Positions 1-14,300 of a DNA stretch of 64,000 nucleotides are shown here, one piece after another; position 1 is the stretch's first letter, and every line of letters starts with the position of its first letter. This stretch comes from an uncultured Phycisphaerales bacterium (GTDB lineage Bacteria > Planctomycetota > Phycisphaerae > Tepidisphaerales > Tepidisphaeraceae). Position numbers and translations under genes: made by a program. Location of the stretch: contig CAIQIQ010000110.1 in the NCBI GenBank assembly GCA_903871935.1, positions 1 to 64,000 of the forward strand, written 5' to 3'. The notes under the pieces are model-generated. The model was not told where the DNA came from. It ran no database searches and was given only the letters and a program-made list of their open reading frames with translations.

Positions 1-2390
1 TGCCGTTCACCACTGGGTCGGTGAACACGTTCGTGCCGATGATCACCTGCAGTGGGAGCGAACCGCCCAGGCTGTAGAGGTGAGTGCCGGATACAGAGAA
101 AGTGTTCCCGCTGACCGGAGTGATCAGGCCGGGCGACTGCTGGCCATCACCCCAGAAGATGGTGGCGGTGAAATCGGCAGACGCCGGTGAATCAGGGTTG
201 AGATCAGTGAAGGTCGCAACCTGTCCCTCAAACAGAGTGCCCACGGTGGCCTTCACGGGCAGAACCGTCACTTGCAGCGGAACAGCGCTGACATGAGCGG
301 CGGCGGTGAAATCGTTCTCGTAAATGGCCGCGTCGTATCCCTGTTCGATCACCTGCACAGTAACCTGGTAATCTCCGGCCGCTGCGTAGCTGGCGGTGCC
401 GGTTACCGTGAACTGGCCAGGATTGGCCGGGTCCGCAATGATCGTTCCGGCGGACACGTTGCCATCGCCCCACAGGATCGAGGCAGTGAACTGGCCGGCA
501 TCGATGGCCGGATCGGCGCTGAACTGGGCGATCGTAACCGGGGTGGGGATCTGGGCCGGGACCGAGATGTCCACGCCGTTGCCGCCAAACCATTCGGCAT
601 AGACTTGCGCCTGGCTCGATGCCACAACCGTTTCGGGCGCCTCCCCGGCAACAGTCTTGTCGAGCGTAACGGTAAGCGTAAGCGTGCCGAAGGTCTGGTA
701 GTTGTAGGAGCCGGTAATGTAGTAATAGCCTTCGGATTCATTGACCACCCCTGCTGAAGTGTGGCCATCGCCCCAGTCAATCGCCGCGGAGTAGGCAGAG
801 AGGTCGGCGGGATACTGGTCCGTGAAGTAGGCAACCCACCGATCCGTAAACGGCTGGAGCTGATTCACGTAGATCGTGTAAGCATAGATGAACGGCACTG
901 GATTTGTGACCGTCGCGGTACTGGTCGCACTGCCGCTGACAAACGGGCCATCATTGAAGCTGGTGGTGACGCTGAAGGTGCCGACCTTGTAGTAGGTGTG
1001 GTAGCCGTAGACGGAGAAGGTGCCATCGCCGTTGTCGTTCACCCAGGTGCTGCTCTCGCCGCTCGTGCCATCTCCCCAGTCAGCCGACGACAGGTAGTCG
1101 GCCGCGGAAGTGCCGGCCAGCGGCGTGAAAGTTGCAATCGGGCCATAGAAGCTCTGGCCGCGCTTCGGCGTGATATCGATGCCGACGCCGGGAAGAGTGA
1201 CGTAGACCGGTTCGGCGACAGTAGCGGTGCTGGTTACCGTTGCCAGGCCGATGGCCGGATCGGTAATGGTGGTGGTGATGGTGAAGGGGCTGCCATCGAT
1301 GCTGGCATAGGTCTTGGAGCCCTGTACGTAGAACATGCCGTCGCCACCGTCATAGATGAAAGCTGAACCATCGTTGACGCCATCGCCGAAATCGACGGTG
1401 AGTTCGTAATCGGCCGGGGTCGTTTTCGCGAACGGGGTAAAGGAAGCGATGTTGCCGCTGTAGTTCAGATACTGCGTACAGGAAATGTCAATGCCGGTCG
1501 CCGGAAGGACGGCGGGATCGGCGACGGCGGCCGTGCCGGTGGCAGTGGACGGCGAGGAGCCGCCATCACTGATGCTGACAATGACGCTGTAGTTGCCGGC
1601 CGCGGCATACGGATGAGACAGTGAGAAGGTCTTGTTGGCCTGGAGAGTCAGCGGCTGGGCGCCAGCGCCGTCACCGTAATCCACAGTGGCGGTGTAGGTC
1701 TCGCCGGTGCCCGGGTCAGTGAACGAACCGCTGGCGGTATAAGTCTGCCAGGTGATGATCGAAGCGTTCAGGTCCGCTGTGATGTTGGGCAGAACATTGT
1801 TGACCGTAAGTGTGGTGTAATAGTCGGTATAGGCACCGTCGTTGGAAGTGCTGATACGTCCATGGATGACGCGGCTGCCGCCGCCGATGGGCAGATAGCC
1901 GGCCGGGATGGTGGCCGAAGTACTGCTGGAACTGAGGATCTCAAACGCCCCATCGTTATTGAAGTCGAAGCTGTAGCGGAAGTAGCCGGCATCTCTGGTG
2001 GAGGGATCAGTCGGGTTGGTGAAGGAGACCGTAGCCGTGGCGCCCTCGAGGATTGGGCTGTTGCTACCGAAGGTGGCGGTGGGAGCGACCTCGTTGATGA
2101 CCTGGGTGATGGTCTTGGTATCGCTCAGCCCGAAGCTATCGCTAACGGTTACGGTAATGGTGTAGCTGCCGTTGTCAGCGTAGTCATGCGCCAGGTGGAA
2201 GGACTGGTCGGGATTCAGCGCAAGAGCCACTGTGCCGGAGTTGTCGCCGTAGTTAACCGTGGCGGTCCAGGAATCACCAGCGTCAGGGTCAACGAAGGAG
2301 GCATCCTGAGCGAAGGGGACACCTTCACTGATGGGCAGCGGCGCGATGAGAGTGATGACCGGAACGACATCGGGCGGACCCATGACGAAA
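1..2390 (-). repeat. Array of about eight PKD-like domains in the giant gene
   Basis: On the minus strand the turn motif (V/I)xYGDxS or (D/S)WGDG recurs about every 280-325 nt, near 2255, 1970, 1680, 1400, 1080, 780, 475 and 160. Variants include NYGDNSG, DYGDGAG, DFGDGVN, DWGDGTS, DWGDGH, LWGDGN and FWGDGQ. The 1970 unit has FDFNNDG instead. Units of about 100 residues with a conserved FT(D/P) strand and a GxYxVTVxV-type strand match PKD domains, common stalk or spacer domains of exported proteins. The array continues past the window edge, so the full copy number is unknown. Confidence 0.8.
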
Positions 2391-5300
2391 CTGCGGACGT
2401 AGTTGCCACCGGCGGCGCCGTTGTTGTCCCCGTCAACGCTCTGACCATTGACATCGTGCAGGGCGCGGGGGCTGGTGCCGAAAACAGTCAGACGGTAGTT
2501 GCCCTGGGGCAGCGGGCCGCCCAGGATGTTAAGAGTCAGGTTGGTGGAATCAGCGGTGTACTGGGGAATGAGGGTAAAGAGCGTGTCATCGGCATTGCCG
2601 AAGATGCCATCGACGCCGGCGCCACGGAGTTCATAGAGCCCAGCGCTCACGGCATCGACATACGAGATGGCGTGATTGAATGTGACTGTGATGGCATTGA
2701 TGGGCAGGCGTGAGGTGCCGCCAGTGCCGATCACCAATGGGGTGACGGCATTGACGACCGTGACCGTTGCGTCGTTGCTCTGGCCGGTGAACTCGTAGGC
2801 GCCAAAGTCGGTGAAGCCGAGGGGAGTGCGGTCAAAGAACAGAGATCGCGCATTGCCGAGGCTGGTGCTGCCGTTGTAGCTGCCCAGCCTGTAGTGGATG
2901 CTGTCGCCGGAAGAGATGCCGACCGTAGCGCCATTGGACCCGAGATTGGTGTTGCCGCTGCCATAGTCAAAGCGGATGCTGCCATTGCTGTAGAGCGTGG
3001 TGGAAAAGTTCACGGGTTGATTGGGGTAATAGCTCTGTTCCAGACCAGACCAGCGAATGGTGATCTGGTTGGCGACCGAACTGTCCACATAGACTGCGGA
3101 AGTGCTCATCCAGGCCCACATCGGCGCGATGCGGGCGTAACCGATGAAATTCGCGACGGAGTTGCTGTTGTCCCCTGCCCCACTCGAAGTGGCAAACTGG
3201 AGATATCCAGCCGATGACACATAGACCTGTGAGTAGGCTTGGTCGTAGAACGGGAACGTGAACGGAAGGTTGAGCGACCAGTAGGTGTAGTTGCCGCTCC
3301 AGCCCTGGCTGACGCCGCCGAGAGCGTTGAAGTTATTGGTGGCAAGCTGCGAATAGACGATCTGGTGCGATCCAGCGTTGGTGGTGCCGGGATCATCCAC
3401 GCGAACGTGGTTCAGCAGATCGGTGGAAGTACCAGCCCATTCCGTGCCGCGGTCAATGGCGGGCGAACCGGCGGCGAGCTGGAAGTTGTCGTCAGCGCCG
3501 CCGTCAATGTTCTGCGTAGTGTCGTAGGCGAACACGTTGTCCGCGCCATTGGCGTTGATGAACCTGGCGTCGGTGGTGGCAACGCCATTGGGGTCGCGGC
3601 CGGTGGCCCCCTGCCAGTCGGCAAGGGTCAGACGGTCAGCGCTGCCCCAATAGGCGGTACGCGACGCAGCCGTGTTCTGCCGGACCAGCAGGTTCCAATC
3701 GGAGTCGATCCCGGCCACCTGACTGTCTGCGGTCACATACAGATCGTATCCGGCATTGGATTGGAGGATGTTGTTGCGCAGCGCGACGAAGGCGCTGCTG
3801 TTCTGGATGCGGATGGCATCGCCCACGGGCTGGTAGACGGTGTTGTCGCTGATCTGAGCCCAGTAGTAGTAGGTGATGCCATAGCCATTCGCGGAGTAGC
3901 CGCCATGGTTGATGAGAATGCCCTGGCTGGAGTTGGCGTAGACAATGTTGTTTTCGATGCGGCCGGAGAAGGAACTGCCATCGGTTTCGATGCCGATGGG
4001 ATTCGAGTAGACCCGGTTGCCGCTGACCACGCCGCCGTTGCCGCTGATGGAGATGCCGTAGCTGGTATTGTGGTAGACGCGGTTGCCACTGACCGTGCTT
4101 AGCGCGGAATACGAAGAGTAGGCGGTGATGCCGTAGGTGTTGTTGTAGAGGGTGTTGCCGGTGATCTGGCCGGTGCCACGGATGCCGGTTCCGTATGAGG
4201 TCTGGCCGTAGACCGTGTTGCCAACCACCTGCGTGGTGCTGGTGGATGTGGAGATGCCGTAGCCGCTGTTGTCATGCACGGTATTGCCGCTGATCAGCAC
4301 TCCAGGGGTTGTGGCACTGGTACTCTCGGAGATGCCGGTGGAGTTCGCCCACGCCTGGTTGTTCTGGATCAGACCGCGCACACCGGTAAGGTAGATGCCG
4401 GTGTAGCCGTTGCCATGGACGTTGTCGCCGGAAACGGTGCCATCGGTGCCCGCAATGTCTATGCCATCCTGGGTATTGCCGTAGACGTTGCTGTTCGTAA
4501 CAGCGGCGAAGTCGTTGTGCTGACCCAGCGAGATGCCGGCAGTGTAGTTGCTGTAGATCGTGCTGTTGGAGACAGTCAGGCGGCTGCTGACGGTGTTGTA
4601 GTAATCGGTAGCTCCGAAGATGCCATAGTCGCCGCCGGTGATGGCGAGGTGATCGAGGGTGAGGTTCGTTACTCCGCCGACCGGCTGGAACACTGCCGTC
4701 TGGGTACTGGAGGAATAGTGGTAGGAGCGGGTGAACGTGGCGCTACCGGTCGTCGGCCCCTGAATGAGCAGGCCACTGTCGGCCAAAGGCAGAAGGATGT
4801 TGCGAACAACCGTATAGCTGCCGTTGTCCACATGCACGGTATCGCCGGTGGTCGGGCTGTACAGAGCCAAGAGGGCCTGCAAGGTGGCCATCGGCTGATC
4901 GGGGCTCTTGCCGGTGTTGGCGTTGTTGCCGACTGCGGTCGTGAGGGTATCGCCGGCAGTGGAGTTGTCGTTGATGTAGTAGTCGTGTCCGGCCAGGGCG
5001 ATGACCATCGGAGCCGAACTGGTCAGGACATCGGAACTGGTGATACGGAGAATCGCGTTACTGGATGCCGTAAGCGGGGTCCAGTTGTAGCTGCCTTCGC
5101 CCAGGTGATTGGCTGTCAGGCCGGAGGCGATGGTGAACCAGGAGCCCCCGCCGTTGGTGGACACCTGAAGATTGAAGGTCGGCGATGGTGCCGCGCCGGC
5201 ATTGTCGCACAGCACTTCGATGCCGGAGATGATGGCGCCGTAGTAATCGAAGTTCACGAGGTCCAGGGTAATGCCCTGGCCACCCGTCGCGGTGGTGGTG

Positions 5301-8300
5301 AAGGTCTGCTGAACCGCCTTGTAGTCGGAGCCAGCGTCGGCGGCAATGTCATAGGCCGACCGGGCGGTGATGCCGTTGATGCGGATGTCGAACCTGCGGA
5401 TGCCAAGGTAGCTGTACGCGTCGGCAAAGTGCAGTCGCAGCGTGTAACTGCCATCGGGCACGGGCAGTGAGTATTCGAGCTTGTTGCCAATGCCATACGG
5501 GGCCATGGCATAGGTCTTGTAGACATTGGCCGGTGGAGGATCGATCACGCCACTGGTATCCACAACATTCGAGCTGGATTGCGTCGAGCCGATCGTCTCG
5601 TAGGCATTGGCAGAGAAGCTGCCAACGGCCGGGCCGCCGCAGTTGATCAGTTCAACGGGGCTCTGCTGCGTGATGCCGACCGAACCCCAGGTGATGGTGG
5701 TGGCCTGGCCGACTGTCAGCCGCTGATGACCGGAGGGGCTTCGCAGCATGATGGCGTGCTGTGAACCGACGGCGGCCTGAGACGTGTTGCCATCGTAGCC
5801 GATGTTCACGCGGTCGCCGTTGGACTGAGGCTCAAGGAGGTAGGCAGAAGACGGGTCGCCGGCGTCGATCGCCGAGGAACCGCTCTGAAGGTGGAAGTTG
5901 TCGTCGGTACCATGGTCAGCGCCGCCTGCGTATCCAAGGATCGCATCCGCGCCGGCCGGGTTGATGAACAGCGGATCGCCAGAGATGCTGTGGTCATCCA
6001 ACAGTGTGTTGTAGTACCAGTCGTCGAGGGTGGACAGAGTCACGTTGCTGAACCGGCCGACCTGAGCCGTGCCGAAAGCATTGATCAGGTTGTAGTCGCT
6101 GACGAGGCCAGTGGTGCTGTCTCCATCAACCTTGATGGCATAGCCAGCGCCGGCGTCGATGATGTTGTTGCGCAATTCAACCGACTTTGACTGGCCGGTG
6201 ATCTGGATGCCATCGGCGGACGGCTGATAAATGGTGTTGCCGATGACGATAAGGTGTGCACCGTTGTTGGAGTCCAGCGAGGCGCCGTTGATCTGCATGC
6301 CGGCGACACTGTTGGCGTAGATCAGATTGCCGGTGACGCGGCCGACCAGATCGGAACCGTACGACGCCAGGATGCCAATGCCATTGGAGTAGACCGCATT
6401 GCCTTGCGTCAGCACCGTCCCCGAGACCGACAGACCATCGGTGGAGTTGTTGTAGACACGGTTGCCGGAGACCACCGTTCCCGTGCCGCTGGCGTCGATG
6501 CCAACCAGGTTTCCGTAGACGATGTTGCCAGTGGCCAGGCTGCCGGATGAGATGGAAATGCCGCGGCCATAGTAGCCGGAAGACTGACCATAGACGGTGT
6601 TGCCGGTAACCGTGCTGTTGCCATAGGTATAGATGCCATAGGAGCCGTTTCCATGCACGGTGTTGCCACTGATGGTATTACCTGTGTTCGTGACACTGAT
6701 TCCGGTGCTGTCGCTCAGGTAGATGTTGTTGCCAGAGACCAGACTGCCGGTGCCGGAGATGGAGACGCCATAGGTCTGGATCGTGGTGGCAGGATAGGCG
6801 CCGGGGATGCCGTAGATCGTATTGCTGGAGATGACGGCGGCGTTGTTGCCGGAGAGCAGGTTGATGCCGTACTGATAGTTGGCGTAGATCACGTCATTGG
6901 TGATCGTCAGGCCGGTGCTGGGCGTGCCGTAGCTCGAATCGGCATGAATGCCCTCGTAGGCGCCGGTAATGGTCAGGTGGTCAAGCGTGACATTGCTGGC
7001 GCCAGTGATCTGGAAGCCATAGGACCCGTACGTGGCGCTGCCACGGTTGATGACGGCCTGATGGGAAGTGGGACCGACGATGTGCACACCGCTGTTTGCA
7101 GCGGTGAGAACAATCGCGGATGCAAGATTGTACGTGCCGCTATCGACATAGATGGTGTCGCCGGCATGGGGCGAGTAGGCGGCCAGCAGAGCGGACAGCG
7201 TAGCCATCGGCCGGTTGGGGAGCTTGCCATTGTTGGTGTCGCTGCCGATGGCGGTGGTGTATTCGTCGCCAGTCGTGGAGCCATCGTTGACGTAGAAGGT
7301 ATGGCCGGACGGGGCAATCTGGAAAGGCAGTGTCTGGCCGACGATGGAACCGTTGTCGGCAGAGGTCACACGGAGAATGGCGGCGGTGCCATCGGATGCC
7401 GGGCCGGCGGTCCAGTTGTAGCTGCCAACACCAAACTGGTCGGTCGAGAGATTGGTGGCCACCGGACTCCAGTGAACACCGTTGTCCACCGAGACATCAA
7501 CATTGAAATGTGGATTGGGCAAACCGGCGAGGTTGGCGGCCAGTACCTCCACGCCGCTGATCATCGGGTACAGACCATCAAGGCGCAGTTGGATACCGTT
7601 GCCGCCGGTGGCGGCGACAGTGAACTGTTGGATGTCCGCCTTGAAGGCTGCGCCGGTGTGGCCAAGGATGTTGTAGTTGGACATCACGGTCACGCCGTTG
7701 ACGATGATGTCGAAGTGCCGGTCATTGACGCCGATGTACTGGTTGGGCTCGACAAAGTGCAGGCGCAGGGTGTACGTACCATCGGGAACTGCAAGGTCGT
7801 AGCCAAGAACCGAACCGCTGTTGGGGTAGACGGCCGACTGGTAGACGCCCTGCGGAGCAGGACTGGTCAGTCCGGTAGTGTCGATGGTATTCGCGTAGGT
7901 CCACGTACTTAGGCCGGTGCCTGTGGCGAGCAGGTCGTAGTAATCGGCGGACCACTTGCCGACGGCCAGGCCGCCGGAGTTGATGAAGGCGATGGGGGTC
8001 TTCGCGGATAGGCCAGTCGATTGCCAGGTGATGGGATAGGTCTGGCCTTCCTGCAGTTGGTCGCCGGCCGCGGGGCTGGTGACCTGAATGGCCGGGCTGA
8101 CACTGGGGTTAGCCAGCGCCGTGTTGCCATCAGCACCGATATTGACACGATTGCCGTTGGGCTGGGGCTCGGAAAGGTAGAAGCTGGCGGGGTCGCCCGC
8201 GTCGATGGCCGGGCTGGCGGGTGTGGGGAATTCGCCGCCGGTTCCATTGCTCAAGTGGAAGTTGTTGCTGCCGGCGTCAATGAAGCGCGGATCAGCATTG

Positions 8301-11300
8301 AGACTGTGGGTATCGAAGCCCATCGTGCTGGTCCAGGCGCCCAGAGTGACGAATGGGGTCGAGCCCCATATGGCGACAAAGCCGCCGCCCGCGGTATTGA
8401 CGATGTTGTAGTCTGCCTTGAAACCGCTCTGGCTGTCGGCGGCAATGGAGTACGCCGCGCCACCCGCAACCACGATGATGTTGTTGCGGACATCCAGGTT
8501 TGAGGTATTGGAGATGGCGGCAATGCCGAAGCCGGTGGGCTCGTAGATCGTGTTGTTGACGATGGACGGATGGTAGGCACTGCCAGACAGCCCCCCATTG
8601 GCCTGAACCAGGATGCCGTAGCTGGTGTTGTTGTAGATGATGTTGTTCAGGATGGGGCCGCCGCCGGAGATGCCGGTGGCGTTGGAGTAGACGGTATTGC
8701 CCTGAACGGTGACGTTACCGGTGGTGAAGATTCCGGCGGCGCTGTTGGCGTAGGCAATGTTGTTGCTCAGGAACGCAGTGCCGGAAATGTACAAGCCGTT
8801 ATTGGTGCTGTCGTGAACCGTGTTGCTGAACACGCGCGTGCCCAGAACGCCGCTGACGTAGAACGCGCCGCTGTAGACCCCGCCAGAGGCATTGGCATTC
8901 CAGACGGAGTTGTGGCTAACGCTGGCATAGCCGGAAACGTACAGCCCGGCTCCGGTGACATCATGAACCTGGTTGCCGGCGACGGTCATGAGGTCTGCTG
9001 CGGTCGCCGAATAGCCGTTGAAGGTAACCTGCATGCCGGAGCCGACGTGACTGATCACGTTGTTCAGCACCGATATCCGCGAGCCGGTGGCGCTAATGCC
9101 GACCCCGCCGTAGTTGATACTGGGGCCGGTGATCGTGTTGCCGGCAATGGTGTTGTCGGTGCCGGTGATCGTCAGGTGCCACTGCTGATACTGGTCGCTG
9201 GCATGGATGCTGTTGTCCTGGATGGTGGTATGTGTCGCCTGCTGCAGGTCGATGCCATAGCCATAGTTCCCGTAGATATCGTCGTTGCGAAGCGTAAGGT
9301 AATCGGCGGAGTCATTGTAGTTGTCGTAGATGGCGGCATACCCGCCGGTCATAGCCAGGTGATCGAGCGTGACATGGTGGGCGCCGGTCATCTGGAAGAC
9401 GTAGGATCCGCTGGAGGTGTTCTGGCGATCGAGGATCGTGGGGTTGGCCTGGTCGGTCGAACCGGTGATGGTGATGCCGCTGACAACGGGATCAAGGAAG
9501 ATGTTGGTCGTCAGGTGATACGTGCCGCCGGCAACCTGAATCGTGTCCCCGACTCCGACATGATAGGAGAAGAACACGCCGCGAATGGAGGACTTGGGAT
9601 CAGCGGCATCGAGGCCGCTGTTGGAGTCATCACCGGTGGTGGCGACATAGTAGGTGTGTGTAACCGGAGCGATCACGAAGGGGCTGGGACTGTAGCCGAC
9701 GGCACCCGAGCCGTCATTGCGGGTGATGCGGATGGCGTAATCGGAACCTGCCGGAAGGTCGGCGGGCAATGTCCAGGAGAAGCTGCCGGTGTTGGCAGCC
9801 GCACTGGAGAGTGTGCGCACAACGCTGCCGCCGCTGAGCAGTTCGATGGCTACCGTTCCCACCGCATCCTGCGTGCGCCAGGTGATGTTGTAGGTCTGCC
9901 CTTCCGGCCAGACGACGCCATCGGTAGGACTGGTGACCAGTACGTAGCTGGTCGGGCTCTTGGACGCCAACACCGTGTTGGACTCAGCGCCCAGGTTGGC
10001 GTAGTTGCCATTGGGGGCAGGTTCAGAGGCGAATGGCAGCGCGGCATCGCCGCGGTCAATCGCCGGCGAGGTGTTTGAATCGGCCAGCCAGTAGCCGAGG
10101 CCGGGATCGGGCAGATGAGTGGCTCCATCCAGAACCGGCGCCAGCGAGCCGCCATGGTTGGAGCCGTACTGGCTTTGCAGATGCAGGTCGCCGCCGGCGG
10201 CGTCCACGAACAGCGGATCGCCTGTGATGCTGTTCACATCGCCGTAGGTGGCATTGCGCCACTGGGCAAGCGTATTGCGCGGAGTGCCCTGCCAGATGCC
10301 GACCGCACCAGCAGCAGTATGGAAGAGATTGAAGTCGCTGATGAATCCGATCTGGCTGTCACTGGAGACACTGATGGCGGCCGGCCCAGTGGGCATGTCA
10401 ATGATGTTGTTGCGGATCTCGACGGAACCCGAACGATTCAGCACATCCACACCGATGCCGCCAGCGCCCTGACGAATGGTGTTGCTCAGGATCGTGGGAT
10501 GCGGAGGGGTACCACTGGCGGCATAGCCCACGGTGGCATTGTCGAGTTCGATGCCCGCCTGGGTGTTATCAATGACCGTGTTGTTTGCGATCGTGTCGTA
10601 GCCACCGTTGGAGTAGATGCCGATCTTGCTGCCGGACACCGTGTTGTACTGAACCAGGGCGCCGGCCCCGCGAATCAGGATGCCCATATCGCTGTTGCCG
10701 TAGACGCGATTCTGGTCGACTGTGCCATTGCCGTAGACGGTGATGCCAACGCTGTTGCCGTAGGTGATGTTCAGCGAGATGCGGTCATTGTTGCCGGTGC
10801 TGACGATGCCGGAACTTCGGATACCGGTCTGCCCGTAGGCGACATTGCCGGCGATCGTGTTGCCCGCAGGCGCTGAGCCGTTGACGTAGATCCCGTCATA
10901 CTGGTTGTCATGGACGATGTTGCCGGCGTGATCAGCGAGATTGAGGCTGCCGATCACAACCCCCTGGGTTCCGCCGATCGACACGAACAGACCGTAACCG
11001 GCGTTGTTGTAGATGGTGTTGCGCTGGATCGTCATGCCATCAGCGCTCGACAGGTTGATGCCATCCCGGCCGCTGTTGTAGACCGTGGAATTGCTCAGCG
11101 CATCCAGTTTTGCCCGGACGAGCACGCCATAGCCGGCGTTGTCATGCACGAGCAGACTATCGAGAGTGGAACTGACCGCTCCGTTATCGAGGGAGATGCC
11201 ATCACCGCCGGTGTTGGCGACCTCCAGGTGATCGCCATTGAAGTTCCGGCTGCTGTTGTGCACCAGTATGCCCGCCGAGCCGCCAAGCAGATGCAGATGC

Positions 11301-14300
11301 GAGAAACTGACGAAATTGGCCGTGTCGATGTCCACGTGGGTGGTGCTGGCGTTGGAATTGGCACGATCAAGCGTGGCATTGTGAGACAGCGGGCCAACGA
11401 CCGCGAATCCCTGGTCATCGCCAAGGCCGGTGCCGGGATTGGGCTTGGTGACATCGACGTTGTAGTTGATGTTGAGATTGCGGACATCGATATAGCTGCC
11501 GGTATCGATGTGGACGGTGTCATTGGCGGAGAGTGGATACGAGCGCAGCATGGGCAGCAGATCGGCCTTCGGAGCGCTGGCGGATCGGCCGGTGTTGCGG
11601 TTGTCGCCAATAGCGGAACTGTACTCATCGCCCACGGTGCTTCCGTCATTGATGTAGTAGTTGTGACTCACCGGCGGAACCGAGAAGAACTCGCGAGCTA
11701 CGGCTACCGTCGTTGGAGTGGTCACCGAGACGACATGGATGCGGTAGCGATTCAGCGGATCGGGTGTGATGCCGCTGTTTCCGGGGCTCCATAGGTAAGT
11801 GCCGGCCGATGCGGCGACGGTGGCGATGTCCGCCACTTTCCCGCCGCCCTCCTGCCATAGTTCCAGGCGGACGTTGCCGCTGACATTGTAGGTGTGCCAG
11901 AGGATACTGCGGGCGCGATCGGCCTCCCAGTCGATGTACAGATTGGGATAGTCGATGCGGATATAGCTGGCCGCCGACGGAGTGGCCTTGGCGGTATTGC
12001 CGTACGCGCCCAGATCGATGTTGCCGCCGTTGGGGCCGGGCTCCAGGCCATACGCCGAGGCCGGGTTCCCCGCATCAATGCTGGTCGAGGTGGCCTTCAG
12101 GGAATAGTTGTCGCTGGCCAAGTCGGCGAACTGCGGAGCATCCAGCGTGGGGCTGGGCGCAATGTAGCCGATGGAGTGAAGATCGAGATCGGCCTCGATC
12201 TGCCAGTCGTAGAGATCGGCAAAGTCCTTCTCAAACCAGACGATCTTGCCCGCGCCAGTGCGGAAGAGGTTATTGTAGTCGCTGGTAAAGCCAACCTGGC
12301 TGTCGGTGGCGATGAAGATGTCGCAGCCTCCGCCGTCGGCCTCGAAGAGGTTGTTCCGAACGGTGGTGTTGGTCGAACCGCCCTGGACCTGCAGGCCCGC
12401 GCCGCCAGTGAGGTACACGGTGTTACTGGTCACCGACACATTCGTGTGGCCGGTGTCCACGATGCCGTGGCCGGTATTCCGGTAGATGACGTTGTGGTTA
12501 ATGTTGTCGCCATCGGCGGCGATGATGCCGTCCTGGTTGGCGTAGATGCGGTTGAAGTGGACGAGCGTGTTGGCGGCAGTCTGGATCCCTGTGGTGTTGT
12601 CGTGAACAGTGTTGGGGGTTGTCCAGTCAGACGGTCCGACAATGCCGCCAGCGCTGTCGATGCCAACCGTGTTCTGGTAAACGTCGTTGGAGTAGATGTT
12701 GCTGGTGCTGCTGCTGTCGATGCCGGTGCCATTGTCGTGGACACTGTTGAGGAAGACGTTCACGCCGCTGAGACCGGAGCCGATGCGAATGCCGATCACC
12801 GAGTTTGTATAGACGAGATTCCCCGCCTGGGTGGCTGGATTGGAGGGTCCAACCGTCACGTTGGACGCCTTGATATCGATGCCCCATTGGCCGCCCAGTA
12901 CGGTATTGCTGTCAACCACCGCGCCCGCCAGCATCACCTTGATGCCGAAAGCAAACTTCTGAACGCTATTTCCGGTGACACGAGCAGTGCCGAAGCCTTG
13001 GACGGATATGCCGGCAGGCACCGGTGTGAGCGGGGGAACGTAGCCGAATCCCAGCAGCGTGTTGCCGGAGATGAGGAAATCGCCACCCGCGCCAACGACC
13101 GTGATGCCGTTCAGGATCTGCTTGACGTTGTTGTTGAGGACCTGGGCACCGGTCCCCTGGATGTAAATGCCCGTACCGTAACTGGTCTCAGACGTCAGGT
13201 GGCCGATAAAGTTCTTGGTAATGGTGACGTTGGTCCCATCATCCTCTATGCCGATCCCATCGACACTGACACTGTTGCTCTTGACGAGGGTCCCTGTGGC
13301 AGCAGCGTCGATCTGGATGCCGACAGTACCGTTCACCTGGTTGCTCAACAACTGATCGTTGGTCGCGGCATCTTCGATACCGACGCCATAGCCGCGAACT
13401 TGAATGTGATCAACCGTATTGCTCGATCCGCCGCTAAGCACAAACGCCGCCGAGCCAAACCCAGCGCCGCCGTAGTCAAGCTGAATGCCCGTGATGCGGT
13501 TATTCGTGCCGCCAGCGACCGTCCATGTAACAAGTTTCTCAGGAGTGCCGTCCCGATTGCCGTAGATGCTGCCCCGCGGACTGCCGGCGAAGATCGCTCC
13601 ATTCACCGAAGTGCCAATGGTGACGGAGTCGGCGTACTTGCCGGTATCAATCAGAATCAGATCCGTCGGGCCGAGGGCATACTTGTTGATCAGCGCCTGC
13701 ACCGACGCCATCGGAGTCCACGGGGTTAACCCGTCATTGCCGTCAAATCCGGGCGCCAGGGTGTAGAACGACTCGGTGCTCCCCATCAGTGGGCTGACAT
13801 AGTAGATATGCGTTGCGCTGGTCTTTGAGGGATCGATCGACAGACTGTAATAGCCGGTTCCCACGCCATCGCCAATGACGTGGATGAAGTACTCATCGGC
13901 AGCGAGATTCTCCAGCGTCAGCGTCTTGAGCGGGCTGCCATCACCCGCGGTGGTGGCGATGAGACTGCCATTCTTGTCATACACCTCGGTCGTCGTGTTG
14001 ACCATGCCGGGGATGCACTGCGTGGCGATGTCGATGCTGTCGGTGCGCGGCAGTTGGAAATGGAACCAGTCCTCCTCGTTCGGCTTGACGAGGCTGAGGC
14101 TGTTCAGGTGAATGCCAGGCCCAACGCCGATGTCCGCCGCTGAGGTCTGCTTGGTATTGGGCGCGAAGCGATCGCCCACAATCCCCTTGTGTACTGAGCT
14201 GACATCGACAAGGGTGACCTTGATGTTGACCAGCTCCCAGGTGTAGTGGAACGGAGTAAGTGGGATCTTGATCTCAACCCAGGCATCGAACAAGGCGTAG

